Below are positions 37,669-45,541 of a DNA stretch of 64,000 bases, in pieces. The position numbers and the translations under genes are program-made. How positions within the stretch are numbered: position 1 is the stretch's first letter; each line of letters starts with the position of its first letter. Origin of the DNA: an uncultured Tateyamaria sp. (lineage in GTDB: Bacteria; Pseudomonadota; Alphaproteobacteria; Rhodobacterales; Rhodobacteraceae). The stretch covers positions 1,116,001 to 1,180,000 of the forward strand of contig NZ_CANNCF010000001.1 in NCBI RefSeq assembly GCF_947503045.1, given 5' to 3'. The notes under the pieces are model-generated. The model searched no databases, was not told the origin of the DNA, and was given only the letters and a program-made list of their open reading frames with translations.

Positions 37669-38226
37669 TTATTCAGCACAACAAAAGGGCCAGCCCAAAG
37701 AGAAGAACCACACCCCCGCCCGCCGAACCGACACAACATCGATCTGCGGCTGCTCAACCGATGCCTCATCAGCGGCAGAGGCCAACATCAAGTAAAGAGA
37801 CGGTCCTACCGCCTCCAGCATACTTTCAACAGACGGCTCGACGCCTTGTTCCTCGAGTTGATCCACAACATCAATAATCGAAGCGGCGACCAGCATTCTC
37901 GCGCCTACTGAAATGGACGGCCATTCTTCGACCCTGGGCAAAGAGAAAAAACGTTGCTCAAGCAAGGTCGGGTCATAGACTTCGGACAGTATCTGAGACT
38001 CAATTATTAGGTCTGAATTTCGAGCACCCTCGGCCCTAGTCAAAATCTGGGCAAAAAGATCATCTTGGTCAATCGCCACGTCGCCGCTCCGCATTAACTC
38101 GACAAGTTCAAGTGCACTGGCGACATAAGGGTTTCCAAGAGCTTCTTGGATATCAGTTGTCTGGGCAAAAGAAGGTCCGACGAACAACAATGAGAACATC
38201 GCACCAAAAAAATGAAGGCGAATCAT
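37669..38226 (-). CDS. hypothetical exported protein
   Basis: 185 residues with a clear Sec signal peptide (MIRLHFFGAMFSLLFVGPSFA, cut before QTTD) and an acidic helical mature part. The ATG at 38226 is preferred to an in-frame TTG one codon earlier. It follows a small four-helix membrane protein by only a few bases, so the two are probably one operon. A+T-rich compared with the mob genes. No family recognised. Confidence 0.6.
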   Translation of the reverse strand: MIRLHFFGAMFSLLFVGPSFAQTTDIQEALGNPYVASALELVELMRSGDVAIDQDDLFAQILTRAEGARNSDLIIESQILSEVYDPTLLEQRFFSLPRVEEWPSISVGARMLVAASIIDVVDQLEEQGVEPSVESMLEAVGPSLYLMLASAADEASVEQPQIDVVSVRRAGVWFFSLGWPFCCAE

Positions 38227-38230
38227 CAAG

Positions 38231-38584
38231 TTAACTCACTTTTCTAATGATTGTTAAAATAAGACAGATACCGCCAGAAAGAAAAGAGCCGAGCTGCAAT
38301 ATGCCATTTGTTACGATGACGCCCGAATATGCATCGAACGACTCAGAGTTATAGCTTGCAATTACGCCGCCGAAAGCAAGATAGCCGAAAAATATGCTCA
38401 AGCTAAAAAGCGCTAACGCCCAACCTACCAGCGGCTTACTCAACGCTCCGGGAGAGGCAGAGCTCGCAAATCCTGCAAAAATAGCAAACACCCCAGCTGA
38501 CATGATCATCAACTGAAGTATCAAGTCTTTTGCTGAGCCCAGAGCCTCAACATGGCCATTTGTGACTAAAGACACTTCCTGCAT
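38231..38584 (-). CDS. hypothetical membrane protein
   Basis: 117 residues with about three to four hydrophobic helices (LILQLMIMSAGVFAIFAGFA, PLVGWALALFSLSIFFGYLA, GILQLGSFLSGGICLILTII). The ATG at 38584 has AGGAAG immediately upstream. It lies just before the exported protein in the same direction. Function unknown; both could belong to a membrane-directed cargo or defence module, but nothing here proves that. Confidence 0.55.
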   Translation of the reverse strand: MQEVSLVTNGHVEALGSAKDLILQLMIMSAGVFAIFAGFASSASPGALSKPLVGWALALFSLSIFFGYLAFGGVIASYNSESFDAYSGVIVTNGILQLGSFLSGGICLILTIIRKVS

Positions 38585-38654
38585 GATCTGAACTCAGCAA
38601 CGATTGCGGCTTGTGTCGAAGGCTAGCAGCTTGGCGATGATTGTCAAAGTATCG

Positions 38655-38894
38655 TTAGCTTGGCGTCGGTGGCTCGTCGACGTTTGATTTTGCTGCGTTC
38701 TTGATGAGCAGCGCGGCAATCGTCGCCGCCGAAGCAACAGCCGTAAATTGAGCAGCAGACTCGGCCACGTTATTTGAAGTTCCTATTGCGTTTGCGGCAT
38801 GGAAAACGATGTTTGTTGGGATGACACTAGAAAATGTTGCAAAAATTGCTGTCAGCGGAGTGTTGTTTCCAATTCTATTGAGTGTGTTTTTCAT
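38655..38894 (-). CDS. hypothetical small hydrophobic protein
   Basis: 79 residues, Ala/Thr-rich, with two weakly hydrophobic stretches (TAIFATFSSVIPTNIVFHAA and AVASAATIAALLI) and a polar proline tail (DEPPTPS). The ATG at 38894 has TGAGG upstream. It is the first gene of the A+T-rich minus-strand cluster and has its own promoter/operator-like sequence upstream. No family recognised. Confidence 0.5.
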   Translation of the reverse strand: MKNTLNRIGNNTPLTAIFATFSSVIPTNIVFHAANAIGTSNNVAESAAQFTAVASAATIAALLIKNAAKSNVDEPPTPS

Positions 38895-38924
38895 TGAGAC
38901 CTCAGAGTAATAGTTAAATTAAAA

Positions 38925-38967
38925 CAATTAACTTAGTCGAATTAATATGTCAACATTACTGACATAT
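38925..38967 (-). promoter_or_regulatory. promoter with overlapping palindromic operator
   Basis: On the minus strand TTGACA (38953-38948) and TAATTG (38930-38925) are separated by 17 bases, ahead of the gene at 38894. A perfect inverted repeat, ATATGTCA and TGACATAT with a seven-base spacer (38945-38967), overlaps the -35 box. A protein bound there would repress; the HTH-like protein encoded next door is a candidate. Confidence 0.5.
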
Positions 38968-38994
38968 TTTGGAATTGCGCCTTGGGATTGGATG

Positions 38995-39828
38995 CTAAAT
39001 TGATACAAATCGAATAGCTGGATTAATTTTCATACTGATCCTTATCGCACATTGATTATTTTTACCTTTTTTCTTACGATTAAGCATTCTCTGGCGTGCG
39101 TGTTTTCTGCGCCATGCTGAAACCGAGAACCCTCGCTTTGACCATTGCTCGGGTTCGGGCAGATGGAAGTTCGCATAGGGAAATTTGTAAGGTTCGATCC
39201 GTATCCAAGAGTGGGGATTACCGTCAGGTTCCATTGGGTCATCCTGCATGTCATCCAGAATATGCTTCATCATGATCTTGATATGCTGTTGATCTATTTG
39301 ATCTCGCGGCAACCCTCCCGGTGACTCTGTGCGATAGCAGGCGAGACCGACATCAGCACGCGCATCCGTCATACCCTTATGAGCGACCAGCAGTGCTCGA
39401 ATCTCCATATGAAAGACGTCATCGGGCGTTCCGACGTTTTCGCTGCTGACCAGTGCATGGAAACTCTCCAAAGACATGGCGTCCCTCGCGTTCTGAATCA
39501 GGTTGTGTGCTGTGTCATCCAGAAAGCGTTGATAGGCATCCTGCCCCTGATCCAGATGATGTTGGCATATTCCCGCATCGCTTCGCCAAAGCTGCGGTTC
39601 GACAAATTTGTGAAAGATGTAGCGACCCATGCAGCGAAAGAGCTTCGCAATCGTCTTCTCACTGGGAGGCATTGGGATGTGTGGGTTGCGAAAAAGCAAG
39701 TAACGCGCGCGCGCGTTGGCAGCTGATCGCCCCTGCAGGAACAGCTCCAGCAGCCAGACAAACTCCTGTTCGGAGAGCTTGGAGCGCCGCGCGAAGCGGT
39801 TTTTTGGTGTGTAAATCACGCGGCCCAT
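38995..39828 (-). CDS. hypothetical protein with IS1595-like helix-turn-helix start
   Basis: 277 residues. The first 70 (KLSEQEFVWLLELFLQGRSA, then PSEKTIAKLFRCMGRYI) resemble the N-terminal HTH of IS1595/ISXO2-type transposases, but no DDE catalytic region follows. The middle is helical, and the end is very basic (RRKHARQRMLNRKKKGKNNQ). It may be a DNA-binding regulator or a transposase relative turned to another use. It ends close to the operator upstream of the 38894 gene. No ribosome-binding site stands out at ATG 39828. Confidence 0.5.
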   Translation of the reverse strand: MGRVIYTPKNRFARRSKLSEQEFVWLLELFLQGRSAANARARYLLFRNPHIPMPPSEKTIAKLFRCMGRYIFHKFVEPQLWRSDAGICQHHLDQGQDAYQRFLDDTAHNLIQNARDAMSLESFHALVSSENVGTPDDVFHMEIRALLVAHKGMTDARADVGLACYRTESPGGLPRDQIDQQHIKIMMKHILDDMQDDPMEPDGNPHSWIRIEPYKFPYANFHLPEPEQWSKRGFSVSAWRRKHARQRMLNRKKKGKNNQCAIRISMKINPAIRFVSI

Positions 39829-40023
39829 AATTTTATATGGGTCCTCAAGGCCTTATTGCAAAGTCGTACACTCAACTTCCTGAGTTTACAGCTACGTTCT
39901 GGCGCGAGCCTTTTTTCGAACGCGTGCAATGGTCAAATGTCGATCACCCCAAACGAAATGCAGCCCTCGCTGCACGGGGGATCGGGGAAAGACTTACCCT
40001 CGACAACTATACGCAAACTCACC

Positions 40024-40045
40024 CGCTGAAACACCCGTTTCAGCG
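40024..40045. promoter_or_regulatory. inverted repeat in the 39.83-40.10 kb gap
   Basis: CGCTGAAA pairs perfectly with TTTCAGCG (8 bp, six-base loop) about 57 bases before the start of the small membrane gene at 40103. There is no T-run, so an operator or message-stabilising hairpin is likelier than a terminator. The rest of the roughly 270-base gap shows nothing else. Confidence 0.45.
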
Positions 40046-40102
40046 ATTCCAACAACTCACCCTGCTGTCAGGCGGGGCATCAAAACGGAGGATGAGAAGA
40101 TA

Positions 40103-40399
40103 ATGATGAACCCAAACCAACACGGCCCAAATGGTCAGGGCGGCGGCATGAATATGAAGGACGGCTTTGCCAGCACGCTTGCTGCGATGATCTCGGTTCT
40201 TCTCAGCGCACCGCTTAACGAGTTCACCCAGCCATACGTCATTTTGTATGCGCAGCGAACTTATGCACCTGAACTGGTCAATCTGATCGCCATCGTCTGG
40301 ATGATCCTGTGCTGGCCGCTCGTCTTCTTCGCGGCGCGCGCAAGCATCATCGCAGGCCTCACAGCGGCAGGCGTCTACCTCGCCTATCGCTTTATCTAA
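40103..40399 (+). CDS. small two-helix membrane protein upstream of the coupling protein
   Basis: 98 residues: a Gly/Asn-rich start (MNPNQHGPNGQGGGMNMKDG), then two hydrophobic helices (LVNLIAIVWMILCWPLVFFA and IIAGLTAAGVYLAYRFI) after an amphipathic segment. The ATG at 40103 follows GGAGG at a rather long distance; ATG 40106 is equally possible. With the next gene it lies directly before a coupling protein that lacks its own membrane anchor, so it may provide that anchor (inference). Confidence 0.6.
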   Translation: MMNPNQHGPNGQGGGMNMKDGFASTLAAMISVLLSAPLNEFTQPYVILYAQRTYAPELVNLIAIVWMILCWPLVFFAARASIIAGLTAAGVYLAYRFI

Positions 40400-40429
40400 T
40401 CCCTGAAACCAATCATGAAAGGAAGCATC

Positions 40430-40654
40430 ATGCCCCATGTCCCTGAGGAAAAAGAAATCCCTGGCCGCGTTGCTTTACGCAACCGGGTTATTGGAATTGG
40501 CCTGATCTGCGCACTGTTTGCCGTTGCAACGGTAAGCAAAGGTGATGGAGGAGCGTTCCTCTTCTGGAGCATCCCAGCAGGTTTGCTGCTGTTCATTGCT
40601 AGCAAGATCAGAACCCACAAAAAGCTGACCGCCTATGGCGGAACCTATCGCTAA
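40430..40654 (+). CDS. second small membrane protein upstream of the coupling protein
   Basis: 74 residues with two adjacent hydrophobic helices (VIGIGLICALFAVATV and GGAFLFWSIPAGLLLFIA) and a basic C-terminus (KIRTHKKLTAYGGTYR). The ATG at 40430 has AAAGGA 9 bases upstream; an in-frame ATG at 40415 would include that ribosome-binding site in the coding part. It is between the other two-helix protein and the coupling protein, all on one strand with short gaps. Confidence 0.6.
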   Translation: MPHVPEEKEIPGRVALRNRVIGIGLICALFAVATVSKGDGGAFLFWSIPAGLLLFIASKIRTHKKLTAYGGTYR

Positions 40655-40726
40655 ACGACCGGACGGCCTCGCTGCTCTTTGAGGCCGTCCACCACTCACC
40701 AAATTAGAAACCCGGAAAGCTCAACC

Positions 40727-42361
40727 ATGCTCGCACATGATCATCCATACGGCTCGGCGCGTTTCGCCTCCGACCTTGAAGTGCACCAAGCATTCAAGAG
40801 CCAGGGTGGTGTACCGTTTGGCTTCTATAATGGCCGTAAGCTGTTCCACTCCAAGAAAGCAGGTATGCTGCTGATCGGCGGCGCGGGCTCCGGCAAGTTC
40901 ACGAGCGTTCTTTCCCACATCATCAATGCGAGCGGACGGGACGGCGAGCCTGCCCGCTATGCTATCTTCGATCCCAAGCGCGAGCTGCGCGCAGTGCTGG
41001 AGCCATATCTGGCGAGCATTGGCGCTGCTGTGTATGAAATCAATCCCTACGGCGTGCATGGCGCGCAAGGCAATCGTCTCTCGCTTCTTGCGCATCTCAC
41101 GCCGGACTCCCCAAGGCTGGTGGCCGATAGCAGGCGTGTAGCCCGCACCTTTATCCCCGAGAGCGAAGGGGGACGCGATCAGTTCTTTGAGCAAAAGGCC
41201 CAGAACTGGCTGGACGCGCTAATTCGCGGCCTTGTCCATCTGGATGGCGGGGTTTCTCCTGCCTCGATCTACAAACTGCTTGGCACGATCCGCGCCGCGC
41301 CTGAAGCGTGGGATGAAATGGCAGAGATCATGGCCGCGATGGGCGAGCCTGATCTGGCTGTCGCCTATGCCGAGATGCGTGAAATGCGCCTTGAGAGTGA
41401 GCGCACCTATCAATCCGTCATGGGCGAGTTGTCCAATCGCCTGTCGTTCATGGCGGACGGCGCTTTACAAGACGCCTTCGTCTCGGGCACTGAGGCCGAG
41501 TTCTCACTGGATATTTTATGCGAAGACACAAACCAGCCTGTTTTCGTGTTCTTCGTTATGCCGCCGGAACTGACCGAACAGAACGCGCCACTGATCCGGC
41601 AGTTCTTTTCGAGCCTTCGCACAATCAAGCAGCAGCACCCCAGATCTCCAACGCTCATTCTGGTGATTGATGAAGCGGCGCAGCTTGGTAGTTTCCCTGA
41701 GGTTGCGGATTTCTATTCCATCGGCAGAGGCTTTGGCCTGTGCCCGATCACGGTCTATCAGGACCTTGGCCAGATCAGAAAGAACCTTGGGCCAACGGGC
41801 GCGATGACGCTCTCGGCCAGCAGCGATCTGGAAGTCTATCTGGGCGGCGGTATCTCTGATCTGGATACCGCGCGGCATTTAAGCGCCAAGCTCGGAAATC
41901 AGACCTTATCCCTTGATGATCCGCTGACGCAGCAGCGCGCTGGCCGCGCCAAGCGTGAAGCCATTCTGGCAGCGTTCCGTGGACAGGCCGATCCATACAA
42001 GACAGGCGCTGCTTTGCGCGCCCTTGATTACGAGATGAGCCACCAGCGCAAGCAGGCGCGCCCCTTGCGCACGCCCGAAGAGATATTGGCCATGCCGCAT
42101 AACCAGGCTTTGGTCATGCCATCAGGCTACGGCATCCCGCCCTTCATCGCGCAGAAGAAGCCGTATTTTGAGGTGAAGGACTACACAGGCCTCTATGGCC
42201 CGAACCCGTATTTTGATCGCGATATGGACAGCGTTTCTGTGCCGGGCTGGCCGTGGCGCAAGCGCCTCAAGATGATCCGCGAGGCCGTCCCATCCAGCCA
42301 TGCTCATCTACCGCAATACGCAAACGGCACATGGACGTTTGTGCAAGGGTATCGCCCTTAA
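40727..42361 (+). CDS. VirD4/TraG-type coupling protein without membrane anchor
   Basis: 544-residue DNA-translocating ATPase that would deliver the relaxosome to a conjugation channel. The nucleotide site is LLIGGAGSGKFTSV (Lys57), followed by YAIFDPKRE. Walker B is LILVIDEAAQLGSFPE, with the family-typical YSIGRGFGLCPITVYQDLGQ and a C-terminal APQ-like block. Normal VirD4/TraG proteins carry two N-terminal transmembrane helices; this one begins directly in the soluble part (SARFASDLEVH). The ATG at 40727 has GGAAAG upstream. Two small membrane proteins precede it. Confidence 0.88.
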   Translation: MLAHDHPYGSARFASDLEVHQAFKSQGGVPFGFYNGRKLFHSKKAGMLLIGGAGSGKFTSVLSHIINASGRDGEPARYAIFDPKRELRAVLEPYLASIGAAVYEINPYGVHGAQGNRLSLLAHLTPDSPRLVADSRRVARTFIPESEGGRDQFFEQKAQNWLDALIRGLVHLDGGVSPASIYKLLGTIRAAPEAWDEMAEIMAAMGEPDLAVAYAEMREMRLESERTYQSVMGELSNRLSFMADGALQDAFVSGTEAEFSLDILCEDTNQPVFVFFVMPPELTEQNAPLIRQFFSSLRTIKQQHPRSPTLILVIDEAAQLGSFPEVADFYSIGRGFGLCPITVYQDLGQIRKNLGPTGAMTLSASSDLEVYLGGGISDLDTARHLSAKLGNQTLSLDDPLTQQRAGRAKREAILAAFRGQADPYKTGAALRALDYEMSHQRKQARPLRTPEEILAMPHNQALVMPSGYGIPPFIAQKKPYFEVKDYTGLYGPNPYFDRDMDSVSVPGWPWRKRLKMIREAVPSSHAHLPQYANGTWTFVQGYRP

Positions 42362-42400
42362 ACCACCAAGACCCGTAACCTCAACCAAAAGGAGAACACC

Positions 42401-42997
42401 ATGATTGCAAAGACAAAAATATCGCCGCGAGGCGGCAGAATTTGTGAATCACGCATAAAATATGTTAAAATGAAGTATGAGGTGAATGAAGGCTCACAGC
42501 CACTTGGCGAGCCGAACGTCATTCATCCAGCCGCCTCTGTTGATCAACGAGAGGCACCTTCAAGGGCAGACGGAAATCATGCACATCCGGTAATTTCGGA
42601 TGAGGAAACGCGCACGCCAAAAACCAGTGTGGGAAAGGAGAGTGCGACCATGACAGAGTATAACGATGTCACAGTCGAAGACGAAAGCAAGCTAAGCGAT
42701 GCGCTGGACGCTGCTCTCGAAAAAGCACCAATGAAGTCCGTTGGGATCGATGTCGAGAAGTATCAGGCGTATCTAGATGATCCTGACCTATCTGATGAAG
42801 AAAGAGAGCAGCTCGTTCTTTTGATCTGGCAGATCATGATGGCTTTCGTAGACCTTGGCTTTGGCGTGCATCCAGTTCAGCAAGCCTGTGGACAAGTTCC
42901 CGAAAGCGTTGATGAGACGGGCAATCGGGATTCAAGCATGCTAAGTTCAAGCTCAACCACGTTGAGTGACACATTTAACCACATTGCGGCAGAGTAA
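42401..42997 (+). CDS. hypothetical protein upstream of the recombinase
   Basis: 198 residues. The first half is polar and disordered; the second half has a conserved-looking helical block (DVEKYQAYLDDPDLSDEERE, then LVLLIWQIMMAFVDLGFGVH) and a Ser-rich tail. The ATG at 42401 has AAAAGGAGA upstream; an in-frame ATG at 42650 could give a shorter product. It ends 26 bases before the recombinase and is probably cotranscribed, possibly as a recombination accessory factor (inference from position only). Confidence 0.55.
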   Translation: MIAKTKISPRGGRICESRIKYVKMKYEVNEGSQPLGEPNVIHPAASVDQREAPSRADGNHAHPVISDEETRTPKTSVGKESATMTEYNDVTVEDESKLSDALDAALEKAPMKSVGIDVEKYQAYLDDPDLSDEEREQLVLLIWQIMMAFVDLGFGVHPVQQACGQVPESVDETGNRDSSMLSSSSTTLSDTFNHIAAE

Positions 42998-43023
42998 GTC
43001 TCGCCGCCAGATAAGGAGGAGTC

Positions 43024-44679
43024 ATGAATCATGCAGTAACACATAAGACCGAAGCGCAGAGTGCGCTGATCTATTGCCGTGTCTCTGACAAAAAACAGAA
43101 GACCGATGGCCATGGCTTGGAAAGCCAGGAGCATCGTTGCCGACAGTATGCCGATGAGCGCGGCTATGAGGTCGATATGGTCTTTCCCGACGATATTACG
43201 GGCGGGACAGATTTCATGGAAAGACCCGGTATGCGCGCCATGTTGGCATATCTCGACGCCAAGCAGGGTCAATCCTACGTCGTCATTTTCGACGATTTGA
43301 AGCGCTTTGCGCGTAACACGGAATTCCATATCAAGCTGCGCCGGGAGTTTGCCGAGCGCGGTGCCCGTGTCGAATGCCTGAACTTCAAGTTTGAAGACAG
43401 CCCCGAAGGCCGCTTCATCGAAACTATTATTGCCGCGCAAGGCCAGCTTGAGCGCGAACAAAACAGCCGTCAGGTTGTTCAGAAGATGAAGGCCCGCGTG
43501 GAAAAAGGCTATTATGTGTTTTATCCACCAGTCGGTTATCGCTACTCCAAGGACCGCCAGCACGGCAAACTGCTTGTGCGCGAGGAGCCTGTGGCAACTG
43601 TCATTGCTGAGGCTCTCGAAGGCTATGCCTCTGGCCGTTTTCGCTCCCAGGTCGAAGTAAAACGGTTTCTGGAATCCAGACCAGAGTTTCCCAAAAGTGG
43701 CTCTAGTGGATATGTGCATCCTTCTAAAGTGAAAGACATGCTGATGAAGCCTGTCTATGCGGGCTATGTCGAAGCCCCCAACTGGGGCGTTAGTGTTCGC
43801 AAAGGCCACCACGAACCACTAATAGATTTTGAAACACACGAGCGCATCCAGACTATCTTGAACGGAAAGGTCTATGCGCCCGCGCGAAAAGATATCAATG
43901 AAGATTTCCCACTGCGTGGATTTGTGGCTTGTGATGATTGTGGCGAGCCGATGACCTCCTGCTGGTCGAAAGGCCGCAAGAAGCACTACGCTTACTACCT
44001 TTGCGATACTCCAAATTGCGCCTCCAAACGCAAGTCTATCCCACGTGCCAAGATTGAAGACGGAGCAGAGGCCGTTCTGCAAACGCTACAGCCTGCTCGA
44101 CCGCTTGTTGAGATGGCACGCGCCATGTTCAAAGACCTGTGGGCTCTTCGGCTATCTGAGGCCGAACAGGCGAAGGTTACGCTCCAGGCACAGATCAAAG
44201 GCTTAGAGAAGCAAACGCAGGCACTGCTTGACCGCATCGTAGACGCCACAAGCGAGTCTGTGATCAAGGCTTACGAGGATCGCATTGATAAGCTGGAGCG
44301 TCAGAAGTTCGCTCTGCTGGAAAAGTCTGACAACTTGGCTCCAACACATAGGGACCAGAGTGTAGTTATCGAACCAGCTTTGAATTTCTTGGCAAACCCT
44401 TGGAATATTTATAAAAAAGGCAGCTTCACTGTACGCCAGACAGTGCTTCGATTGGCTCTTTCAGAGCCGTTGAGGTTCTGCCGTAATGAGGGTTATCGAA
44501 CCGCTAAAACTACCTTTCCATTCAAGGTGTTAGCGGATTTTTCAACACAAAAGTGTGAGATGGTGGGCGACCCTGGAATCGAACCAGGCGTGCGTCTCCG
44601 CGAGGGAGTTACAGTCCCCTGCCACACCTTGCGGCCTGTCGCCCACTGCGCCATTAGGGTAAGAAACCCGGCAGCGTGA
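43024..44679 (+). CDS. large serine recombinase (integrase), 3' end replaced by host sequence
   Basis: 551 codons as they stand. The resolvase domain has YCRVSDKKQ with nucleophile Ser21 and the RFARN arginine block. The recombinase domain follows (PPVGYRYSKD, RFLESRPEFP), then a zinc ribbon (CDDCGEPMTSC, YYLCDTPNC) and a coiled coil (about 375-440). The natural coding sequence ends at the attachment core: from codon 513 (44560) the frame reads antisense tRNA-Tyr (VGDPGIEPGVRLREG...) to a chance stop at 44677. The proper tail is at 25027-25149. The start ATG has AAGGAGG upstream. Confidence 0.9.
   Translation: MNHAVTHKTEAQSALIYCRVSDKKQKTDGHGLESQEHRCRQYADERGYEVDMVFPDDITGGTDFMERPGMRAMLAYLDAKQGQSYVVIFDDLKRFARNTEFHIKLRREFAERGARVECLNFKFEDSPEGRFIETIIAAQGQLEREQNSRQVVQKMKARVEKGYYVFYPPVGYRYSKDRQHGKLLVREEPVATVIAEALEGYASGRFRSQVEVKRFLESRPEFPKSGSSGYVHPSKVKDMLMKPVYAGYVEAPNWGVSVRKGHHEPLIDFETHERIQTILNGKVYAPARKDINEDFPLRGFVACDDCGEPMTSCWSKGRKKHYAYYLCDTPNCASKRKSIPRAKIEDGAEAVLQTLQPARPLVEMARAMFKDLWALRLSEAEQAKVTLQAQIKGLEKQTQALLDRIVDATSESVIKAYEDRIDKLERQKFALLEKSDNLAPTHRDQSVVIEPALNFLANPWNIYKKGSFTVRQTVLRLALSEPLRFCRNEGYRTAKTTFPFKVLADFSTQKCEMVGDPGIEPGVRLREGVTVPCHTLRPVAHCAIRVRNPAA
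44560..44566. other. attR core at the tRNA-Tyr 3' end
   Basis: ATGGTGG, identical to 25027-25033. On the tRNA strand it reads CCACCAT, covering the encoded CCA end, so insertion leaves tRNA-Tyr whole. The left side is recombinase coding sequence and the right side is tRNA. Confidence 0.7.
44561..44644 (-). tRNA. tRNA-Tyr (GUA)
   Basis: An 84-base class II tRNA folds on the minus strand. The acceptor GGGCGAC pairs with GTCGCCC and is followed by A and an encoded CCA. The anticodon stem is GGGGA/TCCCT around CTGTAAC (anticodon GTA), the variable arm is long, and the T-arm is CCTGG-TTCGATT-CCAGG. It is the integration target of the mobile element, whose right end touches its 3' end. Confidence 0.95.
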
Positions 44680-44764
44680 GCGCGTGAGTATCGCCACCCA
44701 ATTGAAGGGTCAAGGCAGAAATTCAGCACCCGCGCCGCACAGGCAGACCCCGAATGAGGACACC

Positions 44765-45541
44765 ATGAAAAAACCCAAATGGGTCGTGCAGAAAGAGCAG
44801 GCGAAAAAGGCGGATGCGGCGGCGACAGTGTGGCTGTTTGGCCTGCATGCGGTGCGCGACGCACTGATGAACCCAAGTCGTGAAAAACTGCAACTCATCG
44901 TCACTCTGAACGCACAGACCAAGCTGGAAGAGGCCATCGCGGCGGCAGGGATCGAACCAACAGTTGTCGATGCCCGCAAGTTCACCGCGCCACTTGATCC
45001 CGGATCGGTGCATCAGGGGGCGGCGCTCGAGGTCAAACCACTGGAATGGGGCAATCTGGCGGACGTGGCCATCGGCGCGGACACCCCGCGCCTGATCCTG
45101 CTGGATCGGGTGACGGACCCGCACAATGTCGGCGCGATCCTGCGCTCGGCTGAAGTGCTGGGGGCGTCCGCGGTGATCGGCATGCGCCATCACGCAGCGC
45201 CCGAGACTGGCGCGCTGGCCAAGACGGCCTCGGGCGCGCTTGAACGCCAGCCCTATCTGCGGGTGCGCAATCTGGCAGACGCCATCATCGAATTACAGGG
45301 CATGGGATATCTGGTGCTGGGGCTGGATGGCGAGGCCGAACAGACCATCGAATCTGCGCTGTCGGGGCAAAAGGACCGTGCGGTTGCGCTGGTGCTGGGC
45401 GCCGAAGGGCCGGGATTGCGCCAAAAGACGCGCGAAACCTGCGATATGCTGGTGCGCATTGACGCAAGCAGCGGATTTGGATCACTCAACGTCTCAAATG
45501 CGGCGGCCATCGCCCTATATGCATCCAAGGACCATAGCTAA
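44765..45541 (+). CDS. rlmB: TrmH/SpoU-family 23S rRNA 2'-O-methyltransferase (RlmB-like)
   Basis: 258 residues. An N-terminal substrate-binding domain (VWLFGLHAVRDALMNPSREK) is followed by the knotted SPOUT core with LLDRVTDPHNVGAILRSAE, LVLGAEGPGLR and SLNVSNAAAIALY, the three SpoU motifs. It is expected to methylate G2251 of 23S rRNA. The ATG at 44765 is preferred over a GTG near 44684, which adds an unrelated N-terminus. It follows tRNA-Tyr divergently, the original chromosomal context. Confidence 0.9.
   Translation: MKKPKWVVQKEQAKKADAAATVWLFGLHAVRDALMNPSREKLQLIVTLNAQTKLEEAIAAAGIEPTVVDARKFTAPLDPGSVHQGAALEVKPLEWGNLADVAIGADTPRLILLDRVTDPHNVGAILRSAEVLGASAVIGMRHHAAPETGALAKTASGALERQPYLRVRNLADAIIELQGMGYLVLGLDGEAEQTIESALSGQKDRAVALVLGAEGPGLRQKTRETCDMLVRIDASSGFGSLNVSNAAAIALYASKDHS

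Larger units (their letters stand above)
25027..44566. mobile_element. integrative mobilizable element in tRNA-Tyr (about 19.5 kb)
   Basis: Bounded by the shared heptamer ATGGTGG at 25027-25033 and 44560-44566; the right copy covers the CCA end of tRNA-Tyr. It encodes mobC, a VirD2-like relaxase, a coupling protein, ArdC and a serine recombinase but no mating-pair channel, the profile of a mobilizable rather than self-transmissible element. Cargo includes a methyltransferase/MORC/helicase/nuclease operon and a RES protein. Base composition is visibly more A+T-rich than the flanks, most strongly at 37.6-39.1 kb. The boundaries are supported because joining them restores the recombinase reading frame. 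Confidence 0.85.

Noticed and set aside
44567-44679. Recombinase C-terminus VGDPGIEPG... as a genuine domain
   Set aside because: This is the antisense translation of tRNA-Tyr and its flank; similar tails are a known annotation artefact of elements inserted at tRNA genes.
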